From: UBA2144 sp964506185
GTDB taxonomy: Bacteria; Patescibacteriota; Gracilibacteria; Peribacterales; Peribacteraceae
DNA length: 64,000 nucleotides
Assembly: GCA_964506185.1 (NCBI GenBank)
Contig: CAZDKL010000004.1
Span: 1 to 64,000 of the forward strand
Reading direction: 5' to 3'
The notes under the pieces were generated by a model. The model ran no database searches and was not told where the DNA came from. It worked only from the letters and a program-made list of their open reading frames with translations. Of this stretch, positions 35,201-42,882 are shown one piece after another. The translations under genes and the position numbers were made by a program. How positions within the stretch are numbered: the first letter of the stretch is position 1; each line of letters opens with the position of its first letter.

Positions 35201-36689
35201 ATACGTTGCTTACCTCAGGCGTTCAACTAAAGATGAAAAGCATCAACAGTACTCCATAAGTGCTCAAGATAAGCTATGTAAAAAATATGCTAAGCAACAC
35301 TCACTTACTATTGGGAAAATAGTTACAGAAGAACACAGTGCAAGAATGGCTGGTAAACGACCTAAATTTTTGGCAATGCTTGAGGATCTAGAACAAGGCA
35401 AATATGAAGGTGTTATTGTGCACAATGTTGATCGCTTACTTCGCTCCATTGGAGATTACGCTCTTATAGATACTCTAAGAACAAGTGGTACTGAGTTTCA
35501 TTTTGTTGATGGTTCTTATCCTAATACTCCAGAAGGCAACATGATGCTTGGGATTAATGTTGTCTTTGCCAAATGGTATGTAGAAAAGCTTGGCAAGGAA
35601 GTTAAGAAAGGATTCAAGGAATCGCTTGAGCAGGGTAGATACCCAGGTGAAGCACCAGTTGGTTATCTCGACAAAGGCAAGGGTATCAAAACTCCTGATC
35701 CTGTTTACGCACCTCTTGTACGCCAAGCATTTGAGCTATACGCCACAGGAGACTATTCATTGGATTCTCTTACAGCAGAAATGAGAAAGCGTGGATTGCG
35801 TACTAAGCGAGGTCAGAAGTATGGCAAACAACTTGTAAAGGGCTCATTGCACAGAATCCTCTCGAACCCTTTCTATTGCGGAAAAGTGTTAATGAAAGGG
35901 GAAGAATACGAAGGCGGACATGAACCAATCATTTCAAAAGACCTTTTTTATCGTGTAGAAAAACTCCTTCACTCAAAGAATACTTCATTCGTTTCGCGCA
36001 AACCATTTGCATACAGAGGCTTACTTCGGTGCTCATGTGGACAGATGCTTTCGCCTTATGAAAAGAAAGGACGTATTTACTATGGATGCCATCAAAAGGG
36101 GTGTACCCAATCAACAACTAGGGAAGGGGTGATAGACGAAGCAATCAATAATATTTTGGATAAGTTGATGTTTACAGATAAGGAACTTGAAGCAACTCGC
36201 AAGTCTATGAAGAAACTGGAGGCATTTGTAACCGAAGAGAGAGATACAAACTTGAAATCAATAATAGCCAGAAAAGAGAAGGTCAATGATCGCCTTGGTA
36301 AAGTAAGACAGCTTGTTATTGAAGGCACCTTTGGCAAAGATGAATATGAGGAAGAGAAAGACAAGATCGAAAAAGAGCTTTCAGATATTGCAGAGGAAGA
36401 GGAGCGTATTCAAAAAATTGAAGTAAAACGATTGGATGAAGTTTATGAGTTCTTAGAACTAACCAAAAAGGCATCTTCGTACTTCAAAAAGGGAAACCTT
36501 GAAGAGAAGAGACGTATCGCACAAATGGTATTCTTAGACGTGCAGATAACAGACAAGGAAGTGACTTCTTTTAGCCTGAATGAAGCTTTTGAGACTTTGA
36601 ACAGGCGTCATGATCGATGTATCGGTGCGTATGGCGGGGCTGACGAGACTCGAACTCGCGACCTTCCGCGTGACAGGCGGACGTTCTAA
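35193..36689 (+). CDS. Large serine recombinase of element 1
   Basis: 498 residues. The resolvase domain has YLRRSTKDEKHQQYSISAQ with the nucleophile Ser, EEHSARMAGKRPKF and VDRLLRSIGDYA. The recombinase domain (GYLDKGKGIKTPDP, RILSNPFYCGKVLMKG) and a zinc ribbon (GLLRCSCGQMLSPYEKKGR, YYGCHQKGC) follow, then a coiled coil. It integrates or excises element 1. Its last 19 codons run antisense through tRNA-Asp, giving the tail DETRTRDLPRDRRTF, and the stop lies at tRNA nucleotides 20-22. Confidence 0.92.
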   Translation: MPKYVAYLRRSTKDEKHQQYSISAQDKLCKKYAKQHSLTIGKIVTEEHSARMAGKRPKFLAMLEDLEQGKYEGVIVHNVDRLLRSIGDYALIDTLRTSGTEFHFVDGSYPNTPEGNMMLGINVVFAKWYVEKLGKEVKKGFKESLEQGRYPGEAPVGYLDKGKGIKTPDPVYAPLVRQAFELYATGDYSLDSLTAEMRKRGLRTKRGQKYGKQLVKGSLHRILSNPFYCGKVLMKGEEYEGGHEPIISKDLFYRVEKLLHSKNTSFVSRKPFAYRGLLRCSCGQMLSPYEKKGRIYYGCHQKGCTQSTTREGVIDEAINNILDKLMFTDKELEATRKSMKKLEAFVTEERDTNLKSIIARKEKVNDRLGKVRQLVIEGTFGKDEYEEEKDKIEKELSDIAEEEERIQKIEVKRLDEVYEFLELTKKASSYFKKGNLEEKRRIAQMVFLDVQITDKEVTSFSLNEAFETLNRRHDRCIGAYGGADETRTRDLPRDRRTF

Positions 36690-36708
36690 CCAACTGAACT
36701 ACAGCCCC
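36632..36708 (-). tRNA. tRNA-Asp (GTC)
   Basis: 77 nt with encoded CCA. Acceptor GGGGCTG/CAGCCCC, D arm GTTC/GAAC, anticodon stem TCCGC/GCGGA with loop CTGTCAC (anticodon GTC), and T arm GCGAG-TTCGAGT-CTCGT are all present. The element 1 recombinase gene ends inside it on the other strand. Confidence 0.96.
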
Positions 36709-36722
36709 ATTAGAACAGGAGA

Positions 36723-36751
36723 AATTTACTTAAAAATTGGCTTATTGGCAA
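36723..36751 (-). promoter_or_regulatory. tRNA-Asp promoter
   Basis: Minus-strand TTGCCA and TAAATT are separated by 17 nt, and TAAATT ends 14 nt before the tRNA 5' end. It lies outside element 1, so integration leaves tRNA expression intact. Confidence 0.5.
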
Positions 36752-36758
36752 CAAATTG

Positions 36759-37838
36759 TTACTGAATATATAGAAGCGGATTTTTCTTGATACCCCGTAA
36801 TCTGACCTCAAAGTGAAGGTGAATCCCCGTTGCGCCATAAACGAGTCCTGTGCGCCCCATCCATGCAATCATTTGTCCACGCTTAACAATGTCCCCTTTC
36901 TTTACATAAAGCTCCTTGTTGTGCGCATAGAGAGTGATCAGATCATTACCATGATCGACCTCAATCACATTTCCAAATCCTCCATTCCATCCATAGCCGG
37001 CTCTGATTACCGTACCTGCTTCAGCCGCATAGATGGGGCCTGCTCCTTTCTCCTGCATATCAAGAGCATAGTGTCCTGCACGATAGTATTGAGTAATGAA
37101 ACATACATCTGAACACGGTTTTTGCAAAACTCCTGACGTTGGAGTTGGAGTATATTTTTTTGGAGCCTCGTCACGCGTTGGTTTTGAAGGTTTGATTGGA
37201 AGTTTTTCCGGAGGCTGATCTGAAGGTGTGGGTGCAGGAGTGGGCACGGGTGCGGGCTCATCCGGAACAGGCGGTGGATCTGCTGTGGCAACTAGCACAG
37301 GCTTGCCAACAATTGGAGTTGCACCGGGAATTATCAGTTCCTGACCCGCAAGAATAAATCCTCCTTTGATTTTATTTTGTGCAACGATCTCTGCTTGCTC
37401 AATCCCATAAAGCTCAGAAATTCCTATAAGAGTTTGTCCTCTGCTGACTGTGTGAAGCACGCCATCAACCGGAAGTATGAGAAGTTCATCTCCGGGTTGC
37501 ATCACGCCCGAACCCTCCAAATCATTTGCCCAACGAACTGTGTTGGCCGCTATTCCATAACGATCTGCTAATTTCTCTACGCTATCTCCTTCTTTAACCG
37601 TATGAAAGATTCCCTCTGCGTATGCGCGTCTGGAACCTTGCTGAGAAATCGATCCTGACTTCATTAGAAATCCTTCTTCAACCAAAAGAAATTGCGACGT
37701 TGCAATCGAAACCTCCTGTGGAGCAAGGGCGGCCTTTGGTACGTATGGAGGAAGAAGTGAACCCAACGCAAAAACAAGAACGCAAATCAATCGTACACGA
37801 ACAGAAAGCCAGCGGGCAGTAGGTGAGTAAGAAATCAT
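36759..37838 (-). CDS. LysM-M23 peptidoglycan endopeptidase
   Basis: 359 residues. A signal peptide or anchor (LICVLVFALGSLLPPYV) is followed by two LysM repeats (HTVKEGDSVEKLADRYGIAA and HTVSRGQTLIGISELYGIEQ), a Pro-rich linker, and an M23 domain with metal ligands in GHYALDMQE and IHLHFEVR. It cleaves peptidoglycan cross-bridges. It overlaps or abuts the dacA-like stop upstream (TATCATAA, then AAATATG), so the two form an operon for wall remodelling. Confidence 0.92.
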   Translation of the reverse strand: MISYSPTARWLSVRVRLICVLVFALGSLLPPYVPKAALAPQEVSIATSQFLLVEEGFLMKSGSISQQGSRRAYAEGIFHTVKEGDSVEKLADRYGIAANTVRWANDLEGSGVMQPGDELLILPVDGVLHTVSRGQTLIGISELYGIEQAEIVAQNKIKGGFILAGQELIIPGATPIVGKPVLVATADPPPVPDEPAPVPTPAPTPSDQPPEKLPIKPSKPTRDEAPKKYTPTPTSGVLQKPCSDVCFITQYYRAGHYALDMQEKGAGPIYAAEAGTVIRAGYGWNGGFGNVIEVDHGNDLITLYAHNKELYVKKGDIVKRGQMIAWMGRTGLVYGATGIHLHFEVRLRGIKKNPLLYIQ

Positions 37839-37840
37839 AT

Positions 37841-38758
37841 TTATGATACATCAGATTCAAAGTTTGAATCCTTTGTTTTGTACTTTAATTCAATAATATC
37901 CATTATCTTTCGCATATCTATATATCTCTGCGAAGAATACATAAGAACCACAAGAAATGATCTGTCGTTATGTTCAACCAAAGACATAAGACACTCTTTC
38001 GCAGCATCCGTGGTTCCGGTTTTGCCCGCCGCTATCCTAGCATCATCTTTGGAGAGATCCCCATTTGAAGAACTCGCATGCATGAGTGCATGTGTGTGGA
38101 CAAGATCAATGTAAGTGCCTTGGACGCTTTTTATCCGCGTACCCCGCTTGGACAACCTCGAAATCAATTCCTCATAACTCATTGCAAAGGCAGAAAGCCA
38201 AGCCATGTCTTGAGGAGTTGTCCATTGCTCGAAACTATCCAGTCCGATTGAGTTTTTGAATCTCGTGTCTTTTAGTCCCAAAGCCTGCGCACGCGCATTC
38301 ATTTCCTGAGCGAATTCCTCCACGGTTCCGCTATGAAAAACCGCCAACGTATATGCTGCATCATTTGCAGAATGAATTAACACTGCAGACAACATATCCT
38401 TCACCGTAAAATCTTCTCCGACTGGAAGATACGCGCTGTTACCTTCTATTCGAGCAGCTTTGTAAGGAATGGTTACAAGTTCATCCAGTTCGTGATTTTC
38501 CAAAATTATAATTGCTGTCATTAGTTTTGTTAGACTTGCCATGGGTCGACGCACATCAATTTGTTTTCCATATAACTTCTGCCCGCTCTTTGCATCCAAT
38601 ATCAAAACGCCTGAAGCAGAAAGTTTGCTATCAATTTCCAAAGGACTAGACGGAGGCGAGATAGCTAAGCTATCTATCGCAGGAGTCACCTCATCCATAG
38701 GCGGCAAAGAAACCGGAACAAGCCCAAACAAAAGCGCTGCGATAATTGAGCGATACAT
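37841..38758 (-). CDS. dacA: D-alanyl-D-alanine carboxypeptidase (PBP5 type, S11)
   Basis: 305 residues. It trims pentapeptides in peptidoglycan. The three active-site motifs are present: SLTKLMTA (SxxK), SAND (SxN) and AGKTGTTD (KTG). The start MYRSIIAALLFGLVPVSL, a signal peptide, is preferred over a TTG nine codons upstream because TATCCT (38766-38771, minus) ends 7 nt before this ATG. There is no clear C-terminal membrane helix. It is followed directly by the LysM-M23 gene. Confidence 0.92.
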   Translation of the reverse strand: MYRSIIAALLFGLVPVSLPPMDEVTPAIDSLAISPPSSPLEIDSKLSASGVLILDAKSGQKLYGKQIDVRRPMASLTKLMTAIIILENHELDELVTIPYKAARIEGNSAYLPVGEDFTVKDMLSAVLIHSANDAAYTLAVFHSGTVEEFAQEMNARAQALGLKDTRFKNSIGLDSFEQWTTPQDMAWLSAFAMSYEELISRLSKRGTRIKSVQGTYIDLVHTHALMHASSSNGDLSKDDARIAAGKTGTTDAAKECLMSLVEHNDRSFLVVLMYSSQRYIDMRKIMDIIELKYKTKDSNFESDVS

Positions 38759-38860
38759 CCGCCATAGGATAGGAGGTGTGGGCAAGTTGTTGAAGTGATT
38801 ATTATGAGTTTTAGTGCAACTAATAACACACTAGTCAAGAATTTAATTTACAAAGGTAAA

Positions 38861-38935
38861 GAATCAGAGGAATCAGAAGAGTGTAAACAGGTGGCATCCT
38901 CTGATTCTTCTGCTTCTTCTGATTCTTCTGCCTCC
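38861..38935. repeat. GAATCAGAGG/TCTGATTCTTC hairpin repeat
   Basis: Left words GAATCAGAGGAATCAGAAGA face right words CTCTGATTCTTCTG repeated three times. It uses the same word as the in-gene repeat of cysS. Confidence 0.8.
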
Positions 38936-38936
38936 T

Positions 38937-39851
38937 TTATTTATAAACCACCCTATCAGACACCCTCAGATCTATATATTCCTTAACTTCTTCTACATTG
39001 ACACCTTTCAAGAATGTTCGATAGCGTAGCAATTGCTCGTCCAAAGGCGACACCATGTCGAACCAAATGTCGATCCCCTTATCTAGATGCAAATGATATT
39101 CCTGTCCACGTATATAGACTGTCCTGCCCAAAATCGAATGACCGAATTGTTCCGACAATGCCTTTTCGGTTTCCGACATTCTTTCAAGTAATTTTGGTCT
39201 AACAAGCACATCTCCTTCGATGGGACGAACTCCCCAATCCACAATACCAATAGCAGGCAATGATTTTGAATCTTCAGGCAACGGAACAATTACATACACT
39301 CCTTCGTCGGTTAAGTAATCAACCGTCGCTCCTGTTGAAGTTAAATCAAATTCTTGATCAGGATCTATAATTCTTAAGCGAGCTATTAGAGGATCTAATT
39401 TTATATATACACTTAATTCAGATGGATAACGTTTTGCAATCTTTATTTCTTTCAAATCTTTAATGGCATCATTTAGAGTGTTTTCAACTTCATGAGTAGG
39501 CAAAAAGAAAAGATGTTTCCCAAAATAAGGTGCCAAAATTTTCTGGACTTCTTCAATATCCAATCTCGAATCGAAGCGCACAACTTTCACTTCTCTTACT
39601 TGAATCAATGGTGAAAATACTAATAATCCAAATCCAAGAAGCAGAAGACCGAACAAGGCGATCAATATCCACCACATGCAAGATCGCCACCAGGACTTAA
39701 TGGCCCTTTGGCCTCTGCGCTCAAATTTGTGCATGAAATCTTTCCATCTGTTCTTTTTATGCCTCTTTTTATGCTTCTTCACCAAACGCTTTGTCATTGG
39801 AGTAACGGGCCGGTTGTAGCGCTTTGGCAATCTTCGAGGAGGCTTGAGCAT
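38937..39851 (-). CDS. ftsQ: FtsQ/POTRA-domain division protein
   Basis: 304 residues. A Lys/Arg-rich cytoplasmic N-terminus (KKHKKRHKKNRWKDF) is followed by one membrane helix (WWILIALFGLLLLGFGLLVF), then a POTRA-like segment (IQVREVKVVRFDSRLDIEEV) and the FtsQ beta domain. It links division proteins to the wall machinery. TATGAT (39858-39863, minus) ends 6 nt before the ATG at 39851. An upstream start at 39884 would lie before this box. Confidence 0.8.
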   Translation of the reverse strand: MLKPPRRLPKRYNRPVTPMTKRLVKKHKKRHKKNRWKDFMHKFERRGQRAIKSWWRSCMWWILIALFGLLLLGFGLLVFSPLIQVREVKVVRFDSRLDIEEVQKILAPYFGKHLFFLPTHEVENTLNDAIKDLKEIKIAKRYPSELSVYIKLDPLIARLRIIDPDQEFDLTSTGATVDYLTDEGVYVIVPLPEDSKSLPAIGIVDWGVRPIEGDVLVRPKLLERMSETEKALSEQFGHSILGRTVYIRGQEYHLHLDKGIDIWFDMVSPLDEQLLRYRTFLKGVNVEEVKEYIDLRVSDRVVYK

Positions 39852-39876
39852 GCAGCTATCATAGCCAATCTGCCTG

Positions 39877-39944
39877 CTACCCACTACTCACTACACACTA
39901 TTTCAAGATCTTGAGTAAGTGAGTAGTGGGTAGTGAGTAGTAAT
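39877..39944. repeat. TAGTGAGTAG hairpin repeat between ftsQ and the glycosyltransferase
   Basis: CTACCCACTACTCACTACACA faces TGAGTAGTGGGTAGTGAGTAG around a TCAAGATCTTGA palindrome. It shares its word with the 23S helix 9 insert and 17931-18012. Confidence 0.85.
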
Positions 39945-39959
39945 AGTACACTCTAACTA

Positions 39960-41108
39960 ATGAAACTAGCCATTGTTGCAGATTGGTTACCGCTATACGC
40001 AGGCGCTGAGCATGTAATTGCTGAGTTTCACAAGCTTTGGCCTGATGCCCCAATATTCACCACAGTTGCAAATCATGGAAACTTAGGTCCATTGAATGGA
40101 GCTGACATAAGAACCGGTCGTTTGCAGAAATGGTACAAGCTCCTCGGCAAACATCACAGATGCCTCCTTCCTCTTATGCCGCGCGAGATGGAGAGGATTG
40201 ATCTTGATGAGTATGACGTGATCCTCAGTTCTTCACACGCAATCGGAAAGGGGATTATTCCTCCAAGCAATGCAAAACACATTTGTTACTGCCACACTCC
40301 AATGAGGTATGCATGGGAAATGGAAAAAAAGTATTTGGAAGATTCGAATATTCCAAAGTTCTTTTGGAAAAGAATCGGAAGAAAATTAAATGAAATTAGA
40401 AGGTGGGATATGACAACTGCAAAGAGAGTCGATTTATTTATTGCTAACTCATCTACAGTTGCTAACCGTATCAAGAAAATTTACAACCGCGATGCAACTG
40501 TCATCTTGCCTCCGGTGTCAGATAGGTTTTTTGATAATTCCAACTTAAGGGAACCGGGAACCGGGAACCGGGAACCGGGATACAGTAATACTAAAATCCC
40601 CGATCCCCGATCCCCGATCCCCGATCCCCCATATCTTGCCCTCGGCCGCCTCGTCCCCTACAAACGTTTTGACTTGCTAATTGAATGTGCAAACAAATAT
40701 CAACTCCCAATTAAGATAGCAGGCAAAGGTCCGGACGAATCCAGACTGAAGAACTTGGCAGGGCCAACTGTTGAATTCCTGGGTTACGTTCCTGATGAAA
40801 AGTTGCCCGAAATTTTCGCGAATTCAAAAGCGCTTCTTTATCCACAGGAAGAAGATGCGGGCATTGCACCACTTGAAGCGCAGTCGCAGGGAACTCCCGT
40901 AATTGCATTTAAGAAAGGTGGGGCCTTGGATACTGTTGAGGAAAATGTTTCGGGAATATTCTTTAATGAACAATCAGTTGAATCTTTGAAGGAGGCTATT
41001 GATCGATTTGAAGGAATGAATTTTGATTCTGAAGTAATCGGAAAAAGAGCCGAGAATTACAGAGCGGAGAGGTTTAGAGACAAGATTGAGGAAGTTGTAA
41101 GTTTATGA
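39960..41108 (+). CDS. GT4-family glycosyltransferase with in-frame repeat
   Basis: 382 residues, GT-B fold. The N-terminal half has WLPLYAGAEHVIAEFHKLWP and CYCHTPMRYAWEMEKKY. The C-terminal half has LALGRLVPYKRFDLLIECA, the KIAGKGPDE motif and the donor-binding EEDAGIAPLEAQSQGTPVIA. It resembles mannosyl- or rhamnosyl-type transferases of surface glycans. Residues about 196-224 (REPGTGNREPG and DPRSPIPDP) are encoded by a hairpin repeat sitting in the linker between the two halves. TACACT (39947-39952) ends 7 nt before ATG, implying a leaderless message. Confidence 0.9.
   Translation: MKLAIVADWLPLYAGAEHVIAEFHKLWPDAPIFTTVANHGNLGPLNGADIRTGRLQKWYKLLGKHHRCLLPLMPREMERIDLDEYDVILSSSHAIGKGIIPPSNAKHICYCHTPMRYAWEMEKKYLEDSNIPKFFWKRIGRKLNEIRRWDMTTAKRVDLFIANSSTVANRIKKIYNRDATVILPPVSDRFFDNSNLREPGTGNREPGYSNTKIPDPRSPIPDPPYLALGRLVPYKRFDLLIECANKYQLPIKIAGKGPDESRLKNLAGPTVEFLGYVPDEKLPEIFANSKALLYPQEEDAGIAPLEAQSQGTPVIAFKKGGALDTVEENVSGIFFNEQSVESLKEAIDRFEGMNFDSEVIGKRAENYRAERFRDKIEEVVSL
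40548..40632. repeat. GGAACCGGGA/CCCCGATCC repeat inside the glycosyltransferase gene
   Basis: Tandem GGGAACCGGGAACCGG words (about four) are followed by tandem CCCCGATCCCCGATCC words (about four). The latter pair only partly with the former, but the layout of two facing word arrays equals that of the intergenic repeats. It keeps the frame and adds about 28 residues. Confidence 0.75.
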
Positions 41109-41166
41109 TTGGACAATTACTAATTCTTCATTATTAATTATTTATTTTGCCCTATCATTTCCTCCT

Positions 41167-41949
41167 ATGAAACGCTCACCTGACTCCCATAAAGGCGAAA
41201 ACGGTAAAGTTGCCATAATCGGCGGATCCCGCCACATGCATGGTGCTCCATTGCTATGCGCTCTTGCAGCTGAACGAAGTGGAGCTGACTTGGTTTATCT
41301 GTCTCTCCCCGACTGGCATGAGAATGTTGCAAAAGATACATCTCTGAATTTTCAGGTTTATCCATTCCAAATGGATGACCTTCAACCGCATGACGTTGAG
41401 ATTGTTTTGGCATTACTCGCAACAATGGACTCTGCCGCCCTTGGGCCCGGTATTGATCGCGGTAATGAAGACAGTAAAAAAGCTTTGATTGAAATTATCG
41501 AAGGTGCAAGTTGCACACTTGTGCTGGATGCTGCTGCATTGCAACCAGAAACTCTTAAGGCTGTAAAAGGTAAAACTGCAGTCCTCACTCCTCATTTGGG
41601 CGAACTGGAGAGAATGGAAGTTAAAGAAAAAGAATTGGAGAAAGCCGCAAAAGATTCAGGCGCTGTGATTGTTCTTAAGGGACCGGAGGATCGAGTTGTC
41701 GGACCTGACGGCAAGTCAGAAGTTATTAAGGGAGGAAACGCGGGGCTGACAGTTGGAGGAACAGGGGACATACTTGCAGGACTTATCGCAGGACTGATCG
41801 CACAAAAGATGGAGCCATTTGATGCAAGCGTACTTGCAACTAAAATTATTAAGAAGGCCGGTGAAGAGCTTGAGGAGGATGATGGATATGCGTATAGAGC
41901 TAAGGACGTAGTTAAAGAAATTCCCGAATTAATTAAAGAGATGTCATGA
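41167..41949 (+). CDS. nnrD: ADP-dependent NAD(P)H-hydrate dehydratase
   Basis: 260 residues of the ribokinase-like family. It repairs hydrated NAD(P)H using ADP. Marks are SHKGENGKVAIIGGSRHMHG, LGPGIDRGNEDSKKA, LTPHLGELERM and the active-site strand GGNAGLTVGGTGDILAGLIA. The NnrE epimerase domain often fused to it is absent. TATCAT (41153-41158) lies 8 nt upstream. It overlaps the laccase-domain gene by 4 nt (ATGTCATGA). Confidence 0.88.
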   Translation: MKRSPDSHKGENGKVAIIGGSRHMHGAPLLCALAAERSGADLVYLSLPDWHENVAKDTSLNFQVYPFQMDDLQPHDVEIVLALLATMDSAALGPGIDRGNEDSKKALIEIIEGASCTLVLDAAALQPETLKAVKGKTAVLTPHLGELERMEVKEKELEKAAKDSGAVIVLKGPEDRVVGPDGKSEVIKGGNAGLTVGGTGDILAGLIAGLIAQKMEPFDASVLATKIIKKAGEELEEDDGYAYRAKDVVKEIPELIKEMS

Positions 41950-42590
41950 TCGAAGATCCATTTTCAATTCTGATTCCATTTAAGGACAAGTTATCGGTTA
42001 CTCTTTTTACCAAGGAAGACAACATTACAAGCGATGACCAGATTGGAGATAATGTCGCAAGTTTGTGGCAAGTTCATGGCAACAAAACAATTAAAGTTAA
42101 TTCCCCTACCTCGCGAACTGAGCAAGCTGATGGTCTTGTAACTGATAAGAAGAATCTGACCCTGAGCATACGCATGGCCGATTGTCAGCCGTTAATTGCT
42201 TACGATCCTGAATCGAACATAGTTGGATTAGTTCACGTAGGCTGGCGTGGCCTTGTTGCTGGTGCAATACCTGAGTTTTTCAAGATAATGAATCCCGCAA
42301 GTTCTTACGTGTGCATCGGACCTTCCCTGTGTCAGAAGTGTGCAATCTTTTCTGATCCTAAGAATGAATTGCCTAATGTAGACTCTAAGTTTGTTGACGA
42401 GGCAAACTCAGTTGATTTGATGGGGGCAGCTGATGAGCAGTTATCTGAACTTGGAGTATCCGAGGATCGTATTGAAAGAATAACTGCATGCACCAGTTGC
42501 AATCCGGATAAGTACTGGGCGTATCGCGGAGGAGATAAGGAGGCTGTTAAAAACGGACACACTAATGTGCTCAGTTGTTATTTGAAATAG
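41946..42590 (+). CDS. Laccase-domain purine nucleosidase/multicopper-like protein (YfiH/YlmD family)
   Basis: 214 residues. The signature MADCQPLIAYDPES, VHVGWRGLVAGAIPE and CIGPSLCQKC places it in the YfiH family, whose members act on purine nucleosides with a zinc site formed by these His/Cys residues. It is coupled to nnrD by a 4-nt overlap. Earlier names such as polyphenol oxidase are probably misleading. Confidence 0.88.
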   Translation: MIEDPFSILIPFKDKLSVTLFTKEDNITSDDQIGDNVASLWQVHGNKTIKVNSPTSRTEQADGLVTDKKNLTLSIRMADCQPLIAYDPESNIVGLVHVGWRGLVAGAIPEFFKIMNPASSYVCIGPSLCQKCAIFSDPKNELPNVDSKFVDEANSVDLMGAADEQLSELGVSEDRIERITACTSCNPDKYWAYRGGDKEAVKNGHTNVLSCYLK

Positions 42591-42775
42591 TCCAAACGAC
42601 CGTTGAGCAGGGACGCTTTACTCCTGGTTGTTTCCAGGTGGGTGGCCGCATCCTCGGACCACGGTCCTCGGAGAGTTAGCCTCCCGTAATGCGCGTTGAG
42701 GATAAACGTATACTGCCCTGACGAGTCGCTGAGACGAGATGATGATAGCACAGATTATTAAATATCTGATTTTTG
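42590..42775 (+). ncRNA. Possible structured RNA (6S-like shape)
   Basis: No gene lies between the laccase-domain gene and the dgt repeat. Plus-strand pairing: a terminal stem of CGAC and CAGGG (5') with CCCTG and GTCG (3'), a large open middle with CCTGG-TTGTTT-CCAGG and CGTT/AACG hairpins, and an apical stem TCC-TC-GGAC-CACG-GTCC-TC-GGA within GGC/GCC. The end CAGAT-N8-ATCTG plus TTTTT (42751-42774) could be a terminator. The shape and the CTCGG...GGAGAGTTAGCCT apex recall 6S RNA, but identity is not established. Confidence 0.4.
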
Positions 42776-42787
42776 AAACTTGGATAT

Positions 42788-42882
42788 AGTTAAAAGTGAA
42801 TAGTTAAAAGTGAAAAGTGCTATTGTAAAAATCTCAAAAAGACTAGAATTAACTTTTCACTTTTCACTCTTAACTTTTAACT
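42788..42882. repeat. AAGTTAAAAGTGAA hairpin repeat before dgt
   Basis: AGTTAAAAGTGAATAGTTAA words face TTAACTTTTCACTTTTCACT words over about 40 nt per arm. It runs right up to the dgt start and shares its word with 9128-9152. Confidence 0.85.

Larger units (their letters stand above)
26593..36649. mobile_element. Integrative element 1 at tRNA-Asp (serine recombinase)
   Basis: About 10 kb between backbone genes. The right end lies in tRNA-Asp, whose 3' end (36632-36649, plus strand TGGCGGGGCTGACGAGAC) resembles TGGCGGTGTTGAGGAGAC at 26593-26610 in the same orientation (15 of 18 identical). The recombinase lies at the tRNA end. Cargo includes an ATPase/STAS/membrane trio, lipoproteins, a secreted nuclease plus Sel1 protein, a replication protein, a TerS-like protein and two HTH regulators. 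Boundaries are inferred. Confidence 0.6.
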
